From Actinocatenispora rupis (GTDB lineage Bacteria; Actinomycetota; Actinomycetes; Mycobacteriales; Micromonosporaceae), in the NCBI RefSeq assembly GCF_016861975.1, contig NZ_BOMB01000034.1:1-62048 (forward strand): a stretch of 62,048 bases of DNA. The letters run 5' to 3'. Within the stretch, counting starts at the first letter, position 1, and every line of letters starts with the position of its first letter. Shown here in pieces: positions 8,833 through 16,892 of this stretch. Below the pieces are notes generated by a model that worked only from the letters and a program-made list of their open reading frames with translations, did not search any database and had not been told where the DNA came from. Both the position numbers and the translations under genes were made by a program.

Positions 8833-9713
8833 GACACGGCCTCCGATTCGGCGACTGCGGGCGCCAGCACCCGCGGAGACGGGTCGGGGGTGGCGAGTCT
8901 GTTCAGCCACCACAAACCCAGGCCATAGACACCGCCGACAACCAGCAGCACGACCTGTCCGGCGGCGCTGTGGTACGGGGCGAGGAACGGCCGGTCGGTC
9001 AGGATCAGCCCGACCGTGGCGGCCAGCACCGTGGCGGTGATGATCCGTACCGTGGTGTGCGCATGCGCCCGGCTGGTCGCGACCCGTAGTCCGGCCGCGG
9101 CGCGGGCCCGTGCGGTGTCGGCCAGCCCGGACAGGACCTGGCTGAGGTGGCGTGCTTCGTTGTCGGCGGCGTGGATCAACGCCGCTGCGGCCAGATCGGC
9201 CACCGGGTCGTTGACCTCGGCCGCGAACGCGCGCAGCGCCTCCGACATACGCCGCCCGTCCCGCAGCCGGATAGCGAGAGTGGTCACCGGAGTCGCGATC
9301 GGGTCGGGTGCGGCAGGCGCGGTGGCTTGGATCGCCTGCCGCAGGCCGGCGGCGGCCGACAGGGTGTCGCGCAGCGACTCCACCCACGTCGCGACTGCCT
9401 CCGTGCGCTCCCGCGCCGCCACACCAGCCCGGTCCGGCCCCAGCAGGCGCGGCAGCCACCACACCCCCGCCCCGGCCAGCAACGCCGCGGCCGGCCACCC
9501 GGTCACCACCCACGCCAGCGCACCTGTGACGAACGCACCCGCGATCCGCCACCGGGCACGGCGGTCCTGCCGAATGCGCCCCCACCAGCCCATCACGCGA
9601 CTGCGCCTGACGTCGGCACCGGAGTCGGGTTGGGCCTGCCAGATCGGCAGAACCAGCACCACGCCAGCAGCAATCAGCCCACCCGCCAGACCCGCGACAG
9701 CAGGAGTGTTCAT
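8829..9713 (-). CDS. tadB: TadB-like pilus platform protein
   Basis: 294 residues of the T2SSF family: an N-terminal membrane helix, a second hydrophobic pair near residues 55-85, a central cytoplasmic helical domain (about 95-210) and a C-terminal pair of helices (about 220-265). I chose the ATG at 9713 because it shares its first base with the last base of the tadA stop (TGATG). A start four codons earlier is possible. It works with TadC as the inner-membrane core of the pilus machine. Confidence 0.87.
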   Translation of the reverse strand: MNTPAVAGLAGGLIAAGVVLVLPIWQAQPDSGADVRRSRVMGWWGRIRQDRRARWRIAGAFVTGALAWVVTGWPAAALLAGAGVWWLPRLLGPDRAGVAARERTEAVATWVESLRDTLSAAAGLRQAIQATAPAAPDPIATPVTTLAIRLRDGRRMSEALRAFAAEVNDPVADLAAAALIHAADNEARHLSQVLSGLADTARARAAAGLRVATSRAHAHTTVRIITATVLAATVGLILTDRPFLAPYHSAAGQVVLLVVGGVYGLGLWWLNRLATPDPSPRVLAPAVAESEAVS

Positions 9714-11086
9714 CACGTCCACCACCCGTCGGGGGCATCCAACGCGGCCGGATCGAACCCTGCGGCGGTCAACCGGTCTCGCAGGTCGTTCGACAGTGCG
9801 CCGCCGGCCGGCCGGGCGCGCCGGTCGGGGCCGGGGCGGTAGACCTCGTTGCTGATCACCTGCTGCCCGTCGGCGCCGACCACTTCCCGGATCGAGGACA
9901 CGACCCGGGTGGCCCGATCCGGCGCGAACTCCAGATGCACCACCAGGTGCACGGCGACTCCGATCAGCAGCGCGGAGGCGTCCAACGGCAACCGCTCCTG
10001 GCCCTGCGCCGCGTACGCGGCGAGCTTGAGCAGCGCGCCGGCGGAGGTGGAGGCGTGCACGGTGCCCATCGACCCGTCACAGCCCTGCGACATCGCGTTC
10101 AGCATCGGGATGACCTCGTCGCCGCGGACCTCACCGACGATCACCCGGTCCGGCGACATCCGCAGCGCCGCCCGCACCAACGCCGCCGCGGGTACTTCTC
10201 CCTGGCCCTCGATGTTGGGCTCCCGCGCCTGCAACGCCACCACATCCGCCCGAGTCCGGTCCAAGCCAAGCTCCAGAGCGTCCTCGACAGTGATCAGCCG
10301 CTCAGCGTCCGGGATCTCGGCGGCCAACGCCCGCAGCAGGGTCGTCTTGCCCAGCGCAGTGCCCCCGGAGATCAGAATGTTGCGGCGAGCCCGGACCGCC
10401 GCGGCCAGGAACGCCCGCAACCCCGCATCCACCGTCCCCAACTCCTGCAGCGACGCCAGCGAGGTCCGGGCGAGACGGAACCGGCGCAGGCTCACGCACA
10501 CCCGCCTGCTCAGTGCCATCACGGCGAACAGCCGTGAGCCGTCCGGCAACTGCGCGCTGACCGTCGGCGAGCCGCGGTCGAAACGCCGTTCCTCCCCGCC
10601 CGCCGAGGCGACCGTCTGCCGCACCCAATCCACCAACTCCTGATCGGATGCCGCCACGGGCGCGACCTGGGCGCTGGTCCCGTCGGCGTAGCGGACGTGC
10701 ACGTTGTCGCAGCCGTTGACGTTGATCGACTCGATCCGTTCATCCGCCAACAACGCATGCATCGGCCCCAGCCCGGTCAACCGCGCCCGCACCGCCTCGA
10801 CCAGCCGACCCCGCGTGTCCTGGTCCAGAGGGCGGCTGCCGGCGGCCAGCTGGCGACCGGACTGCGCGTCCACCGCCGCCTCGATCGCCTGCCGGACCGC
10901 GGTGTCGTGCTCGGCGGGTCCTGTCGCCTCGCCTGTCCGGAGTTGGTCGGTCAGCAGGGCTGTGGCCTCGGCGTGTACTCGCGCGACCAGATCCGGATCC
11001 AGGACCGCGGCCAGGGCCGGAGTCGCCGCGATCGCCGCGCCGTTGACACGGCCACGGTGGATGTTCGGAGTGCTCGGGGTGTTCAT
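9713..11086 (-). CDS. tadA: TadA/CpaF-type pilus assembly ATPase
   Basis: 457 residues, the usual length for TadA. An N-terminal helical region is followed by the conserved ATPase: a Walker A at about 241-249 (GGTALGKTT), an aspartate/glutamate box (TVEDALEL, about 267-274), Walker B at about 313-324 (DRVIVGEVRGDE) and the HAST-type histidine (about 344). It hydrolyses ATP in the cytoplasm to drive Flp pilus assembly. Walker A has Ala-Leu where most homologues have Gly-Ser, but the lysine and threonine are intact. Its ATG overlaps the tadZ stop. Confidence 0.95.
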   Translation of the reverse strand: MNTPSTPNIHRGRVNGAAIAATPALAAVLDPDLVARVHAEATALLTDQLRTGEATGPAEHDTAVRQAIEAAVDAQSGRQLAAGSRPLDQDTRGRLVEAVRARLTGLGPMHALLADERIESINVNGCDNVHVRYADGTSAQVAPVAASDQELVDWVRQTVASAGGEERRFDRGSPTVSAQLPDGSRLFAVMALSRRVCVSLRRFRLARTSLASLQELGTVDAGLRAFLAAAVRARRNILISGGTALGKTTLLRALAAEIPDAERLITVEDALELGLDRTRADVVALQAREPNIEGQGEVPAAALVRAALRMSPDRVIVGEVRGDEVIPMLNAMSQGCDGSMGTVHASTSAGALLKLAAYAAQGQERLPLDASALLIGVAVHLVVHLEFAPDRATRVVSSIREVVGADGQQVISNEVYRPGPDRRARPAGGALSNDLRDRLTAAGFDPAALDAPDGWWT

Positions 11087-11967
11087 GCCCGACCTCCCTG
11101 TCGGTGGCCGTGTCCGTTGCTCGACAACGCCCCCTCGTCGGGCGGGTCATACATCTCCAGATAGGCCGGCGCGGCGGGCCGCGACCCGCCCGACGACACC
11201 GCGGACCGGGCGAGTACCGATGTCGTCGTGGTCTGGGCGTCGGGGCGCGCCGAGGGCATGGGCAGTTCCCGGGCCAGATGCTCGGCTATCTGACGGACGC
11301 CGCGTGTCAGAGCGCTTCGTGGGGGAAGGCCCGCGCCGGTGGCCAGCACCCGCACCGCACGCAGCTCGAACGGGACGTGTCCGATCACCGGGACCGGGTC
11401 GACGGTCTGCTGCACATCCCGCAGCCGATACGGCCCCTCCCCGCACACGACCAGCCAGCGCCGTGACACCCCAGCCGCGTCCCGCAGCTCGTCCAGCAAC
11501 CCGATCCCGGCCGCCAGCCCGTCCAGTGTCGGCGGAGCACACACCAGCACCCCGGCCGCAGCCGCAGCCAACGGCCACGCCACCGAACCGGGCGCCAGGT
11601 GCCCCACATCCAACAGCGCGAGCCCAGCTGCGGCGTCGACCCGCTGCGGCGCGGCGGCCACCGCTGTCACCGCCGCGCTCGCCTGCCGAGGCGACACCGG
11701 CGCCGCCACCACGTCCACCCCGCAGCCGGGCACCCGCCGCACACACGACCGCAACACCGCCGCGTCGGCGGTACCGGATCCGGCCGAGGCGGCCAACTCG
11801 ACCAGTCCGGGCCCTGCCGGCAGCCGGAACCGGGCCGCCAGCGACCCGCCCGACGGGTCAGCCTCGACGACCGGTGTCCAGCGTGGGTCCGGCCAACAGG
11901 CCGCCACCGCGACCGCGGTCGTTGTTGTCCATCCGCCGGTCTTCGCCCGGCACACCACGATGTTCAT
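11083..11967 (-). CDS. TadZ/CpaE-like localisation ATPase with degenerate P-loop
   Basis: 294 residues with a MinD/ParA-like N-terminal fold starting MNIVVCRAKTGGWTTTTAV. At the place of the deviant Walker A (normally KGGVGKT) this protein has KTGGWTTTT: the glycine-lysine pair that contacts phosphates is missing. VVEADPSGG (about 33-41) corresponds to the switch I region and ALLDVGHL to Walker B. TadZ homologues place the pilus machine at cell poles. The operon position before tadA supports the call. Loss of ATP binding is inferred from the motif. The C-terminal 50 residues are disordered. Confidence 0.72.
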   Translation of the reverse strand: MNIVVCRAKTGGWTTTTAVAVAACWPDPRWTPVVEADPSGGSLAARFRLPAGPGLVELAASAGSGTADAAVLRSCVRRVPGCGVDVVAAPVSPRQASAAVTAVAAAPQRVDAAAGLALLDVGHLAPGSVAWPLAAAAAGVLVCAPPTLDGLAAGIGLLDELRDAAGVSRRWLVVCGEGPYRLRDVQQTVDPVPVIGHVPFELRAVRVLATGAGLPPRSALTRGVRQIAEHLARELPMPSARPDAQTTTTSVLARSAVSSGGSRPAAPAYLEMYDPPDEGALSSNGHGHRQGGRA

Positions 11968-11999
11968 CGCACCCCCCGTGCGGTTGATCGAGGCCGCTG

Positions 12000-12677
12000 T
12001 CAGTGCGTGGCGAGTAGCGTCACCGCGGGTGCGGAGGCGATCGCCTGTGCCCCGGCCAGCGGGACCACCAGCTCCACGACCGTGGACCCGTCGCCCGCAC
12101 CCGACGATCGCAGCGACAGGACCACTCCGGCCACGTCCGGTGCGGTGCCCGAGTCACGGGCGCCGCTGCCGGTGTTCGGACCCGGCACGAATAGCACGTC
12201 GACCGGGGAGCCGGCCGCGATGGACGGCGGGAACTGGCCAGGCTTGAGCGTCACCGCCGCCACCGCCTGACCCGGGCCTGGCCAGCGCTGCGGCCCGACC
12301 ATCCACTCGGCGAACACCGCGCCCGCTGCCAGCGGCACCGACGCCCGTTGACCGATCACGGTGTCGCGCTGATCCCACGACACCGTCGGCACCGAGTCAT
12401 CCACCGCAACCTTCGCCGACCGTAGGTCCGCCGCGGACACCGTCCGGCCGCTGACGATCGGGCGAGACACGACCACCACATCGGTGCGCGGGTTGGTCGC
12501 TGCCGCGACACCGGCCGCGATCCCGGCACCGGCGCCGATCGCCAACACCGCACCTGCCAGCCGCAGACCGTGGCGGCGCAGCCACCGCCGCGGCGCACTC
12601 GCTCGCTGCATCGCCGGGCCGGCGGGCGACGCGTCGTTGAGCTGTTTTTGGGTAGCAGGTACCGCCGTGGTAGCCAT
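12000..12677 (-). CDS. CpaB/RcpC-like SAF-domain pilus protein
   Basis: 225 residues. One N-terminal membrane helix (about 37-60, LRLAGAVLAIGAGAGIAAGVA) is followed by a SAF domain (about 65-130, VVVVSRPIVSGRTVSAADL) and a beta-rich extracytoplasmic region. RcpC/CpaB proteins bridge the pilus to the envelope. It precedes tadZ by 32 bases. The start at 12677 has an AGGAG-like site upstream. Actinomycete versions are shorter than those of Gram-negative bacteria, as here. Confidence 0.82.
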   Translation of the reverse strand: MATTAVPATQKQLNDASPAGPAMQRASAPRRWLRRHGLRLAGAVLAIGAGAGIAAGVAAATNPRTDVVVVSRPIVSGRTVSAADLRSAKVAVDDSVPTVSWDQRDTVIGQRASVPLAAGAVFAEWMVGPQRWPGPGQAVAAVTLKPGQFPPSIAAGSPVDVLFVPGPNTGSGARDSGTAPDVAGVVLSLRSSGAGDGSTVVELVVPLAGAQAIASAPAVTLLATH

Positions 12678-12716
12678 CGCCCCACTCCTTTGACTCGTTA
12701 TCGGCTTCTCAGACCA

Positions 12717-12736
12717 GACAGGCCAACCAGCCTGTC
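12717..12736 (-). terminator. Small hairpin between the secreted-protein gene and cpaB
   Basis: GACAGGC at 12717-12723 and GCCTGTC at 12730-12736 form a 7-bp stem with a 6-base loop in the 74-base gap after the upstream minus-strand gene. It could be an attenuator that lowers expression of the downstream pilus genes. The stem is short. Confidence 0.4.
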
Positions 12737-12751
12737 CACAATGGAGCTACG

Positions 12752-13669
12752 TCACGAGGTGTTGATCGCTTGAGATTCCAGAACTCGTATCCGCGTACTG
12801 TCCGATGTGGACAGATCGTTGACGGTTCCCGAGTGTCCGGCGCCGCGCCAACGCACCTGCCACACCATCGTCGCGGTCACCGTGAACCGCCGGCCCGGCT
12901 GGGTTGCCGACGAGCGGGTGAACGTGTGCCCGCAGTCCGGACTCGCGGCGGTTGGATCGGTGCCGGCGCGCCACGGTGTTCCCGGTCCGGTACAGGTGAT
13001 CTGGGCGCCGTCGCTCGACGACCACACCACCCGCACCGGCGACGCCGTCGCCGTCACACGCACCCCACCCGCCGACGCCGTCTTTGACACCGGCGCCCAC
13101 GCCGTGACCCACCACCACACCGGCACACCCACCAACGTCACCGCCCGCGGATTCATCACCACCCGCGGCGCCGGAATCGCCAGCTGCTCCACCGCGATCG
13201 CCGCCAACTCCTGCGGCGACAGTTCAATCTTCTTCGGCGGATTGCCCGGGATCCATTGCGGGCCACCGAACTGCGTGTTCCAGCCGTTGCCGGAGTTCGT
13301 GCACACCCGCTCGTACCAGCCACCCCGGCCCTTCGGCTGCTTCCTGCCCGCCGGACGCTTCGTCGGCTTGTAGTAGCAGCCATCGCCACCCACCGAACCC
13401 AAGCTCGGGTCATCGCAAGGGATCACTCGTCCTGATGGGTTGCGACACGCCCGCGGGGTGGCGCCGTGACCCGACGCCTGCTGCCGTGGCCCTTGTCTGC
13501 CCCTTGACCCCGACTTGCCAGCAGTACCCGCCGAGACCCGACACGCTGCTGGGTGGCGATCGCAGTCAACGCCACCGATGCGGTCGTGGGCAGCGACCGG
13601 ACCTGCGGCCACTATGGCGACGACCGCAGCCAGAGCCGCACCGATGAGTGTCCGTCGTGTCAGGTGCAT
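12752..13669 (-). CDS. Secreted protein of the Tad locus, function unknown
   Basis: 305 residues with a clear signal peptide (basic start, hydrophobic stretch to about residue 25, VAAH cleavage region). A low-complexity Gly/Arg/Gln region with several cysteines (residues 35-110) follows, then a WY/GN-rich segment, and a C-terminal beta-rich region (about 150-300) with two more cysteines. Similar exported proteins occur beside Tad operons in actinomycetes; I do not recognise a named domain. It overlaps the end of the upstream lipoprotein gene by 10 bases, so it belongs to the pilus operon. It may be a surface or pilus accessory protein. Confidence 0.7.
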   Translation of the reverse strand: MHLTRRTLIGAALAAVVAIVAAGPVAAHDRIGGVDCDRHPAACRVSAGTAGKSGSRGRQGPRQQASGHGATPRACRNPSGRVIPCDDPSLGSVGGDGCYYKPTKRPAGRKQPKGRGGWYERVCTNSGNGWNTQFGGPQWIPGNPPKKIELSPQELAAIAVEQLAIPAPRVVMNPRAVTLVGVPVWWWVTAWAPVSKTASAGGVRVTATASPVRVVWSSSDGAQITCTGPGTPWRAGTDPTAASPDCGHTFTRSSATQPGRRFTVTATMVWQVRWRGAGHSGTVNDLSTSDSTRIRVLESQAINTS

Positions 13670-14265
13670 GACCCCACCTCATGGGCTGCAAAGTCCGTGA
13701 CGCGCCAGCCCAGCCCAGGCACGTTCTCGACGACCGCGACGACGAGGTGCTTTCCACCGGGCTCATCGTCGATCAATCCACCCTCCGCGTGGTACACGAG
13801 CCAGTGGGAGGCATCAGCGCAGTCCTGAACGTCCACCTCGGCAGGCGTCATGGCCGGCTTGGCACCGGTCACGGTGGGCTTCAGGACGACATTGCCCTTA
13901 CTCACCTGCATCGCTGCCTTATCCCGCGCCAGCGAGTCGGTGATGGTCTTGCGCGCCTTACCCGCCGTGTACCGGGCGATCAAGGGATCGCGGACATCCG
14001 ACGTCCTGCTCGCGTGCACGAACGCGTTCCACATGCCGCGGTAGGCAACGAGCGCTTCCCGCTCCGCCTTCGCTCGTGCAGTCACCGACTGCGTGGGCGA
14101 GGGCCGACTGGCAGACGGTGTCGGGTCGGCAGCATGCCCACGGTCGGGGCTGCTGCAGGCGGTCAGACCTGTGCACAGCATCCCCGCGGCGAGGACGACG
14201 TGGCCGAGGGCGGCCAGGTTCGGGTATCGGCCGGCCCCGGTGCGGTGGGGGTGCTGGTGGGCCAT
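13660..14265 (-). CDS. Putative lipoprotein at the head of the pilus operon
   Basis: 201 residues. The hydrophobic N-terminal segment ends in a lipobox (LTAC, cysteine near residue 32), so it should be a lipid-anchored exported protein. A Ser/Pro/Thr linker follows, then a compact domain of about 140 residues of the kind found in actinomycete lipoproteins (NTF2-like is possible). ATG at 14265 has a perfect AAGGAGAT site; the longer frame start at 14304 lacks one. It is the first gene of the operon, so its promoter should lie in the 62-base gap before the permease gene or further upstream. Confidence 0.75.
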   Translation of the reverse strand: MAHQHPHRTGAGRYPNLAALGHVVLAAGMLCTGLTACSSPDRGHAADPTPSASRPSPTQSVTARAKAEREALVAYRGMWNAFVHASRTSDVRDPLIARYTAGKARKTITDSLARDKAAMQVSKGNVVLKPTVTGAKPAMTPAEVDVQDCADASHWLVYHAEGGLIDDEPGGKHLVVAVVENVPGLGWRVTDFAAHEVGSCT

Positions 14266-14327
14266 CGTGATCTCCTTGCCCGCGGGTGGTCGGTGGTGGG
14301 TCAACGAGTGGGTGGGTGTGTCGGTGT

Positions 14328-15365
14328 TTACGGGGATTGGTCTACCGCGGTGAGCGTGGCGAGTCGAGCCCGCTCAGTCACCGGCTGAGCCGCTGACCCC
14401 GCGCCGCCAGGGTCAAGGTGGTGTTGCCTCCTCGCGTGGTGGCGGGCGGAGAAGGCGGTGAGGGCCGGTGCGGCGAGGGTGGTGACGATCAGGGCGACGC
14501 CGGCTTGGGCGGTGGCGGCGGGGACGTAGGGGGTCCAGGTGGGGTCGGTGGTGGCGGCGATCGCGGGGAGCAGGGGTGCGGTGATGGTGCAGGCGGTGGC
14601 CGCCCAGCCGACCGTGCCCGGCTGATGCAGGAACAGCCGCCAGCCGGTAACCACCAGACCGCCCGAGACCAGGCCGGCAACCACACCGAGCACGAGGCCG
14701 GTTGGCGTCTGCCGGGCGATGAAGTGTAGGTCGAGGCGGCAGCCGAGGCTGAACGCGACGAGTACGACCAGTACCGGTATCGGTGCCCGCAGCATGGTCC
14801 GGCATCCGGGGGCCAGGTGGCCGGCGGCTGCACCGATGGCGAGCGGGAGCGTCGCATCGAGCACAGACCGCCAGGCGACGGTGCCGGTGTGGTGGCTGAT
14901 TGCCAGCAGCAGCAGGATCGGCACGACGGGGGCGGAGTTGAGGGTGGAGGCGACCGATCCGGCCCAGCCGTCCGGTGCAGTGCCGTGGCGGCGGGCGATG
15001 GCCAGCCACATGGCCGGTGAGGTCGATACCGCGACCGCGGCGACCGCGAGCGGAGACACGTGCGCGATGCCGTCCGGCCCGGCGGCCACGCCGTAGGCGA
15101 GCACGGCGGCGCCGGTGACGACGGTGGCGCCGGTGAGGATGATCCCGACGCGGCCGGCGACCGGTCGCAGGCTGGCGGGGGTGATCTGGGCGCCGACACA
15201 GATCAGCAGGATGGTGATGTAGGCGTAGGCGCCGCCGGTGACCGCCCCGGTGAACGGACCCATCCCGCCGCCCGCGGGTCGCCATGTGCCGACGACTGCT
15301 CCTGCGGCCAGCGGCAGCAGCACGGGGGCGCCGGGAAGACGAGCCGCAACACTTAGGACACGCAT
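14328..15365 (-). CDS. KdgT-type (2-keto-3-deoxygluconate permease family) transporter
   Basis: 345 residues, nearly all hydrophobic, with about ten membrane helices and the conserved glycine/proline pattern of the 2-keto-3-deoxygluconate permease family (segments such as YAYITILLICVGAQI and STSPAMWLAIARRHG). ATG at 15365 lies inside the end of the DAHP synthase gene (13-base overlap), so the two are co-translated. No sugar-acid catabolic gene is nearby. In this context it may move a precursor or product of the neighbouring biosynthetic genes. That role is inference. Confidence 0.8.
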   Translation of the reverse strand: MRVLSVAARLPGAPVLLPLAAGAVVGTWRPAGGGMGPFTGAVTGGAYAYITILLICVGAQITPASLRPVAGRVGIILTGATVVTGAAVLAYGVAAGPDGIAHVSPLAVAAVAVSTSPAMWLAIARRHGTAPDGWAGSVASTLNSAPVVPILLLLAISHHTGTVAWRSVLDATLPLAIGAAAGHLAPGCRTMLRAPIPVLVVLVAFSLGCRLDLHFIARQTPTGLVLGVVAGLVSGGLVVTGWRLFLHQPGTVGWAATACTITAPLLPAIAATTDPTWTPYVPAATAQAGVALIVTTLAAPALTAFSARHHARRQHHLDPGGAGSAAQPVTERARLATLTAVDQSP

Positions 15366-16525
15366 GTCGACGACCCTTCGGTGCTCGTGGCACGCGGTGC
15401 GGAGTGCACGGGGCGGGGCGGGGTGCGGCGGGTACGGATGCGGTGGCGTCGGACGCTGGCTGCGAACGCGAGGCTGGTGAGTGCCTTGCGGGTGTCGTCC
15501 CAGCCGATGCACGCGTCGGTGATCGACTGCCCGTAGGTCAGCTGGTGCGGGTGTTGCGGGTCGAGGTTCTGGCGGCCGGACAGTAGGTGCGATTCGATCA
15601 TCACGCCGCGAACATGGTAGGTCGGGTCGCGGAGTTCGTCGGCGATCTGGGCGATGACGCGGTTCTGCTCATGGTGGTCCTTGCCGGAGTTGCCGTGCGC
15701 GGCGTCGACCACGACCGTGTCGGGCAATCCCCTAGCGCGCAGCAGATCCGCGGCAGCTACGACATGGTCATGGTCGTAGTTGGGGCCGCGTTCGCCGCCG
15801 CGCAGGATCAGGTGGGTGTAAGTGTTGCCGGAGGTCATCACCTGCACCAGATCCCCCGCAGCGTCGACACCGAGGGTGGACTGGGTGGCCGTCGCGCAGG
15901 CGATGGCGTTGACCGCGGGCAGGATCGCCCCGTCCAGCCTGTTCTTCATGCCGATCGGCATGGGCAGCGTGGCGGCGAGTTGCCGCAGGATCGGGGTCTC
16001 CACGGTGCGGGCGCCGATCGTGGCGTCGGAGACGAGGTCCTGCAGGTAGGCGGCGATCAGCGGATCGCACCACTCGACCGCGACCGGCATCCCCGCCGAC
16101 AGCAGCGATCGCAGCGTCGAACGCGCCAGCAGCAGCCCGCTGGCCACATCCGCCGTGCCGGTCAGGCCGGGATCACGCACCATTCCCGCCCACCCCAACG
16201 CCGTCCGCGGCTTGTCGACGAACGCCCGCATCACCACCAGCAGGTCGCCGGACAGCTGGTCGGCCAGGGCGGCGAGCCGGTGGGCGTACTCCAGCGCGGC
16301 GGCCGGGTCGTGCAGCGAGCACGGTCCGACGACCACCAGCAGCCGGTCGTCAGCCCCGGTGAGGGCCTCGATGGTCTGCAGCCGGCCGGCGCGCACGGTG
16401 CGGGCCTGGCGAGGGTCGAGCGGCAGGGCGCGGGTCAGATCGCCGGGGGTGGGCAGGCGCCGCCCTGGTCCCCGCTGGGGGTGATCGTCGGGGACCAAAC
16501 GGAGTGGCCGGGCTGTGGTGGTCAT
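15353..16525 (-). CDS. aroF: 3-deoxy-7-phosphoheptulonate (DAHP) synthase, type I
   Basis: 390 residues. Makes DAHP from phosphoenolpyruvate and erythrose 4-phosphate, the first step to aromatic amino acids. Family landmarks are present: VVGPCSLHDP (about 66-75), MRAFVDKPRT (about 99-108), the IGMKNRLDG segment, RGGERGPNY and DAAHGNSGKDH near the metal and substrate site. The length is slightly above the usual 350-360, with a 30-residue Arg/Pro-rich tail. ATG at 16525 follows GGGGAAAC. It sits between a permease and a prenyltransferase with a repeat-filled promoter region upstream. It looks like a pathway-dedicated copy that boosts aromatic precursors. Confidence 0.95.
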   Translation of the reverse strand: MTTTARPLRLVPDDHPQRGPGRRLPTPGDLTRALPLDPRQARTVRAGRLQTIEALTGADDRLLVVVGPCSLHDPAAALEYAHRLAALADQLSGDLLVVMRAFVDKPRTALGWAGMVRDPGLTGTADVASGLLLARSTLRSLLSAGMPVAVEWCDPLIAAYLQDLVSDATIGARTVETPILRQLAATLPMPIGMKNRLDGAILPAVNAIACATATQSTLGVDAAGDLVQVMTSGNTYTHLILRGGERGPNYDHDHVVAAADLLRARGLPDTVVVDAAHGNSGKDHHEQNRVIAQIADELRDPTYHVRGVMIESHLLSGRQNLDPQHPHQLTYGQSITDACIGWDDTRKALTSLAFAASVRRHRIRTRRTPPRPVHSAPRATSTEGSSTCVS

Positions 16526-16637
16526 CGAGGTTTCCCCTTTCCGCGGTGCCGGTCGGCGTGTCCGTGCGGGCCGCGAAGGTGTGTCCGAACGGCTGATGCC
16601 TGCCTGCTGAGCGTCACCGACGATGACCGTGAGCACA

Positions 16638-16761
16638 TCCGTAGAGGTACGGACAGTGCCCGGTCTCCGTACCGTGCCGCGAGGGTTCCGGTATCGATCG
16701 GGTCCGTACCGGTGTCGCGAGTCGCGCGTAACCTCCGTACACTCCGCCCCAAACTCCGTAC
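16638..16761. promoter_or_regulatory. Cluster of TCCGTAC/GTACGGA heptamers upstream of aroF
   Basis: TCCGTAC occurs at 16666, 16703, 16734 and 16755, and its reverse GTACGGA at 16647. A TCCGTA at 16638 pairs with TACGGA at 16648 as a 6-bp inverted repeat with a 4-base gap. Two copies are 21 bases apart. The 367-base gap between the DAHP synthase start and the prenyltransferase stop holds no gene I can support. The same heptamer fills the divergent promoter at 18.8 kb, so a shared regulator is likely. Confidence 0.7.
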
Positions 16762-16892
16762 TGCATCGACGCAGCGTGACCGAAGCTGGCGGGATATCAC
16801 CGGCTGTGACGAGGGCGGGCGTCGGCGACGAGGTGTCGCACGTTCGGATGACACCTCACCCGCTCGGCCGGCCGATCGAGGTCCGGGGCTGG

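Noticed and set aside
7927-9738. A 603-codon reading fusing TadC with an upstream extension
   Set aside because: The extension runs through tadB in another frame; the ATG at 8832 with a four-base overlap fits the operon.
14328-15365. KdgT permease as evidence for sugar-acid catabolism
   Set aside because: No keto-deoxygluconate kinase, aldolase or related gene is present, and the gene overlaps the DAHP synthase gene instead.
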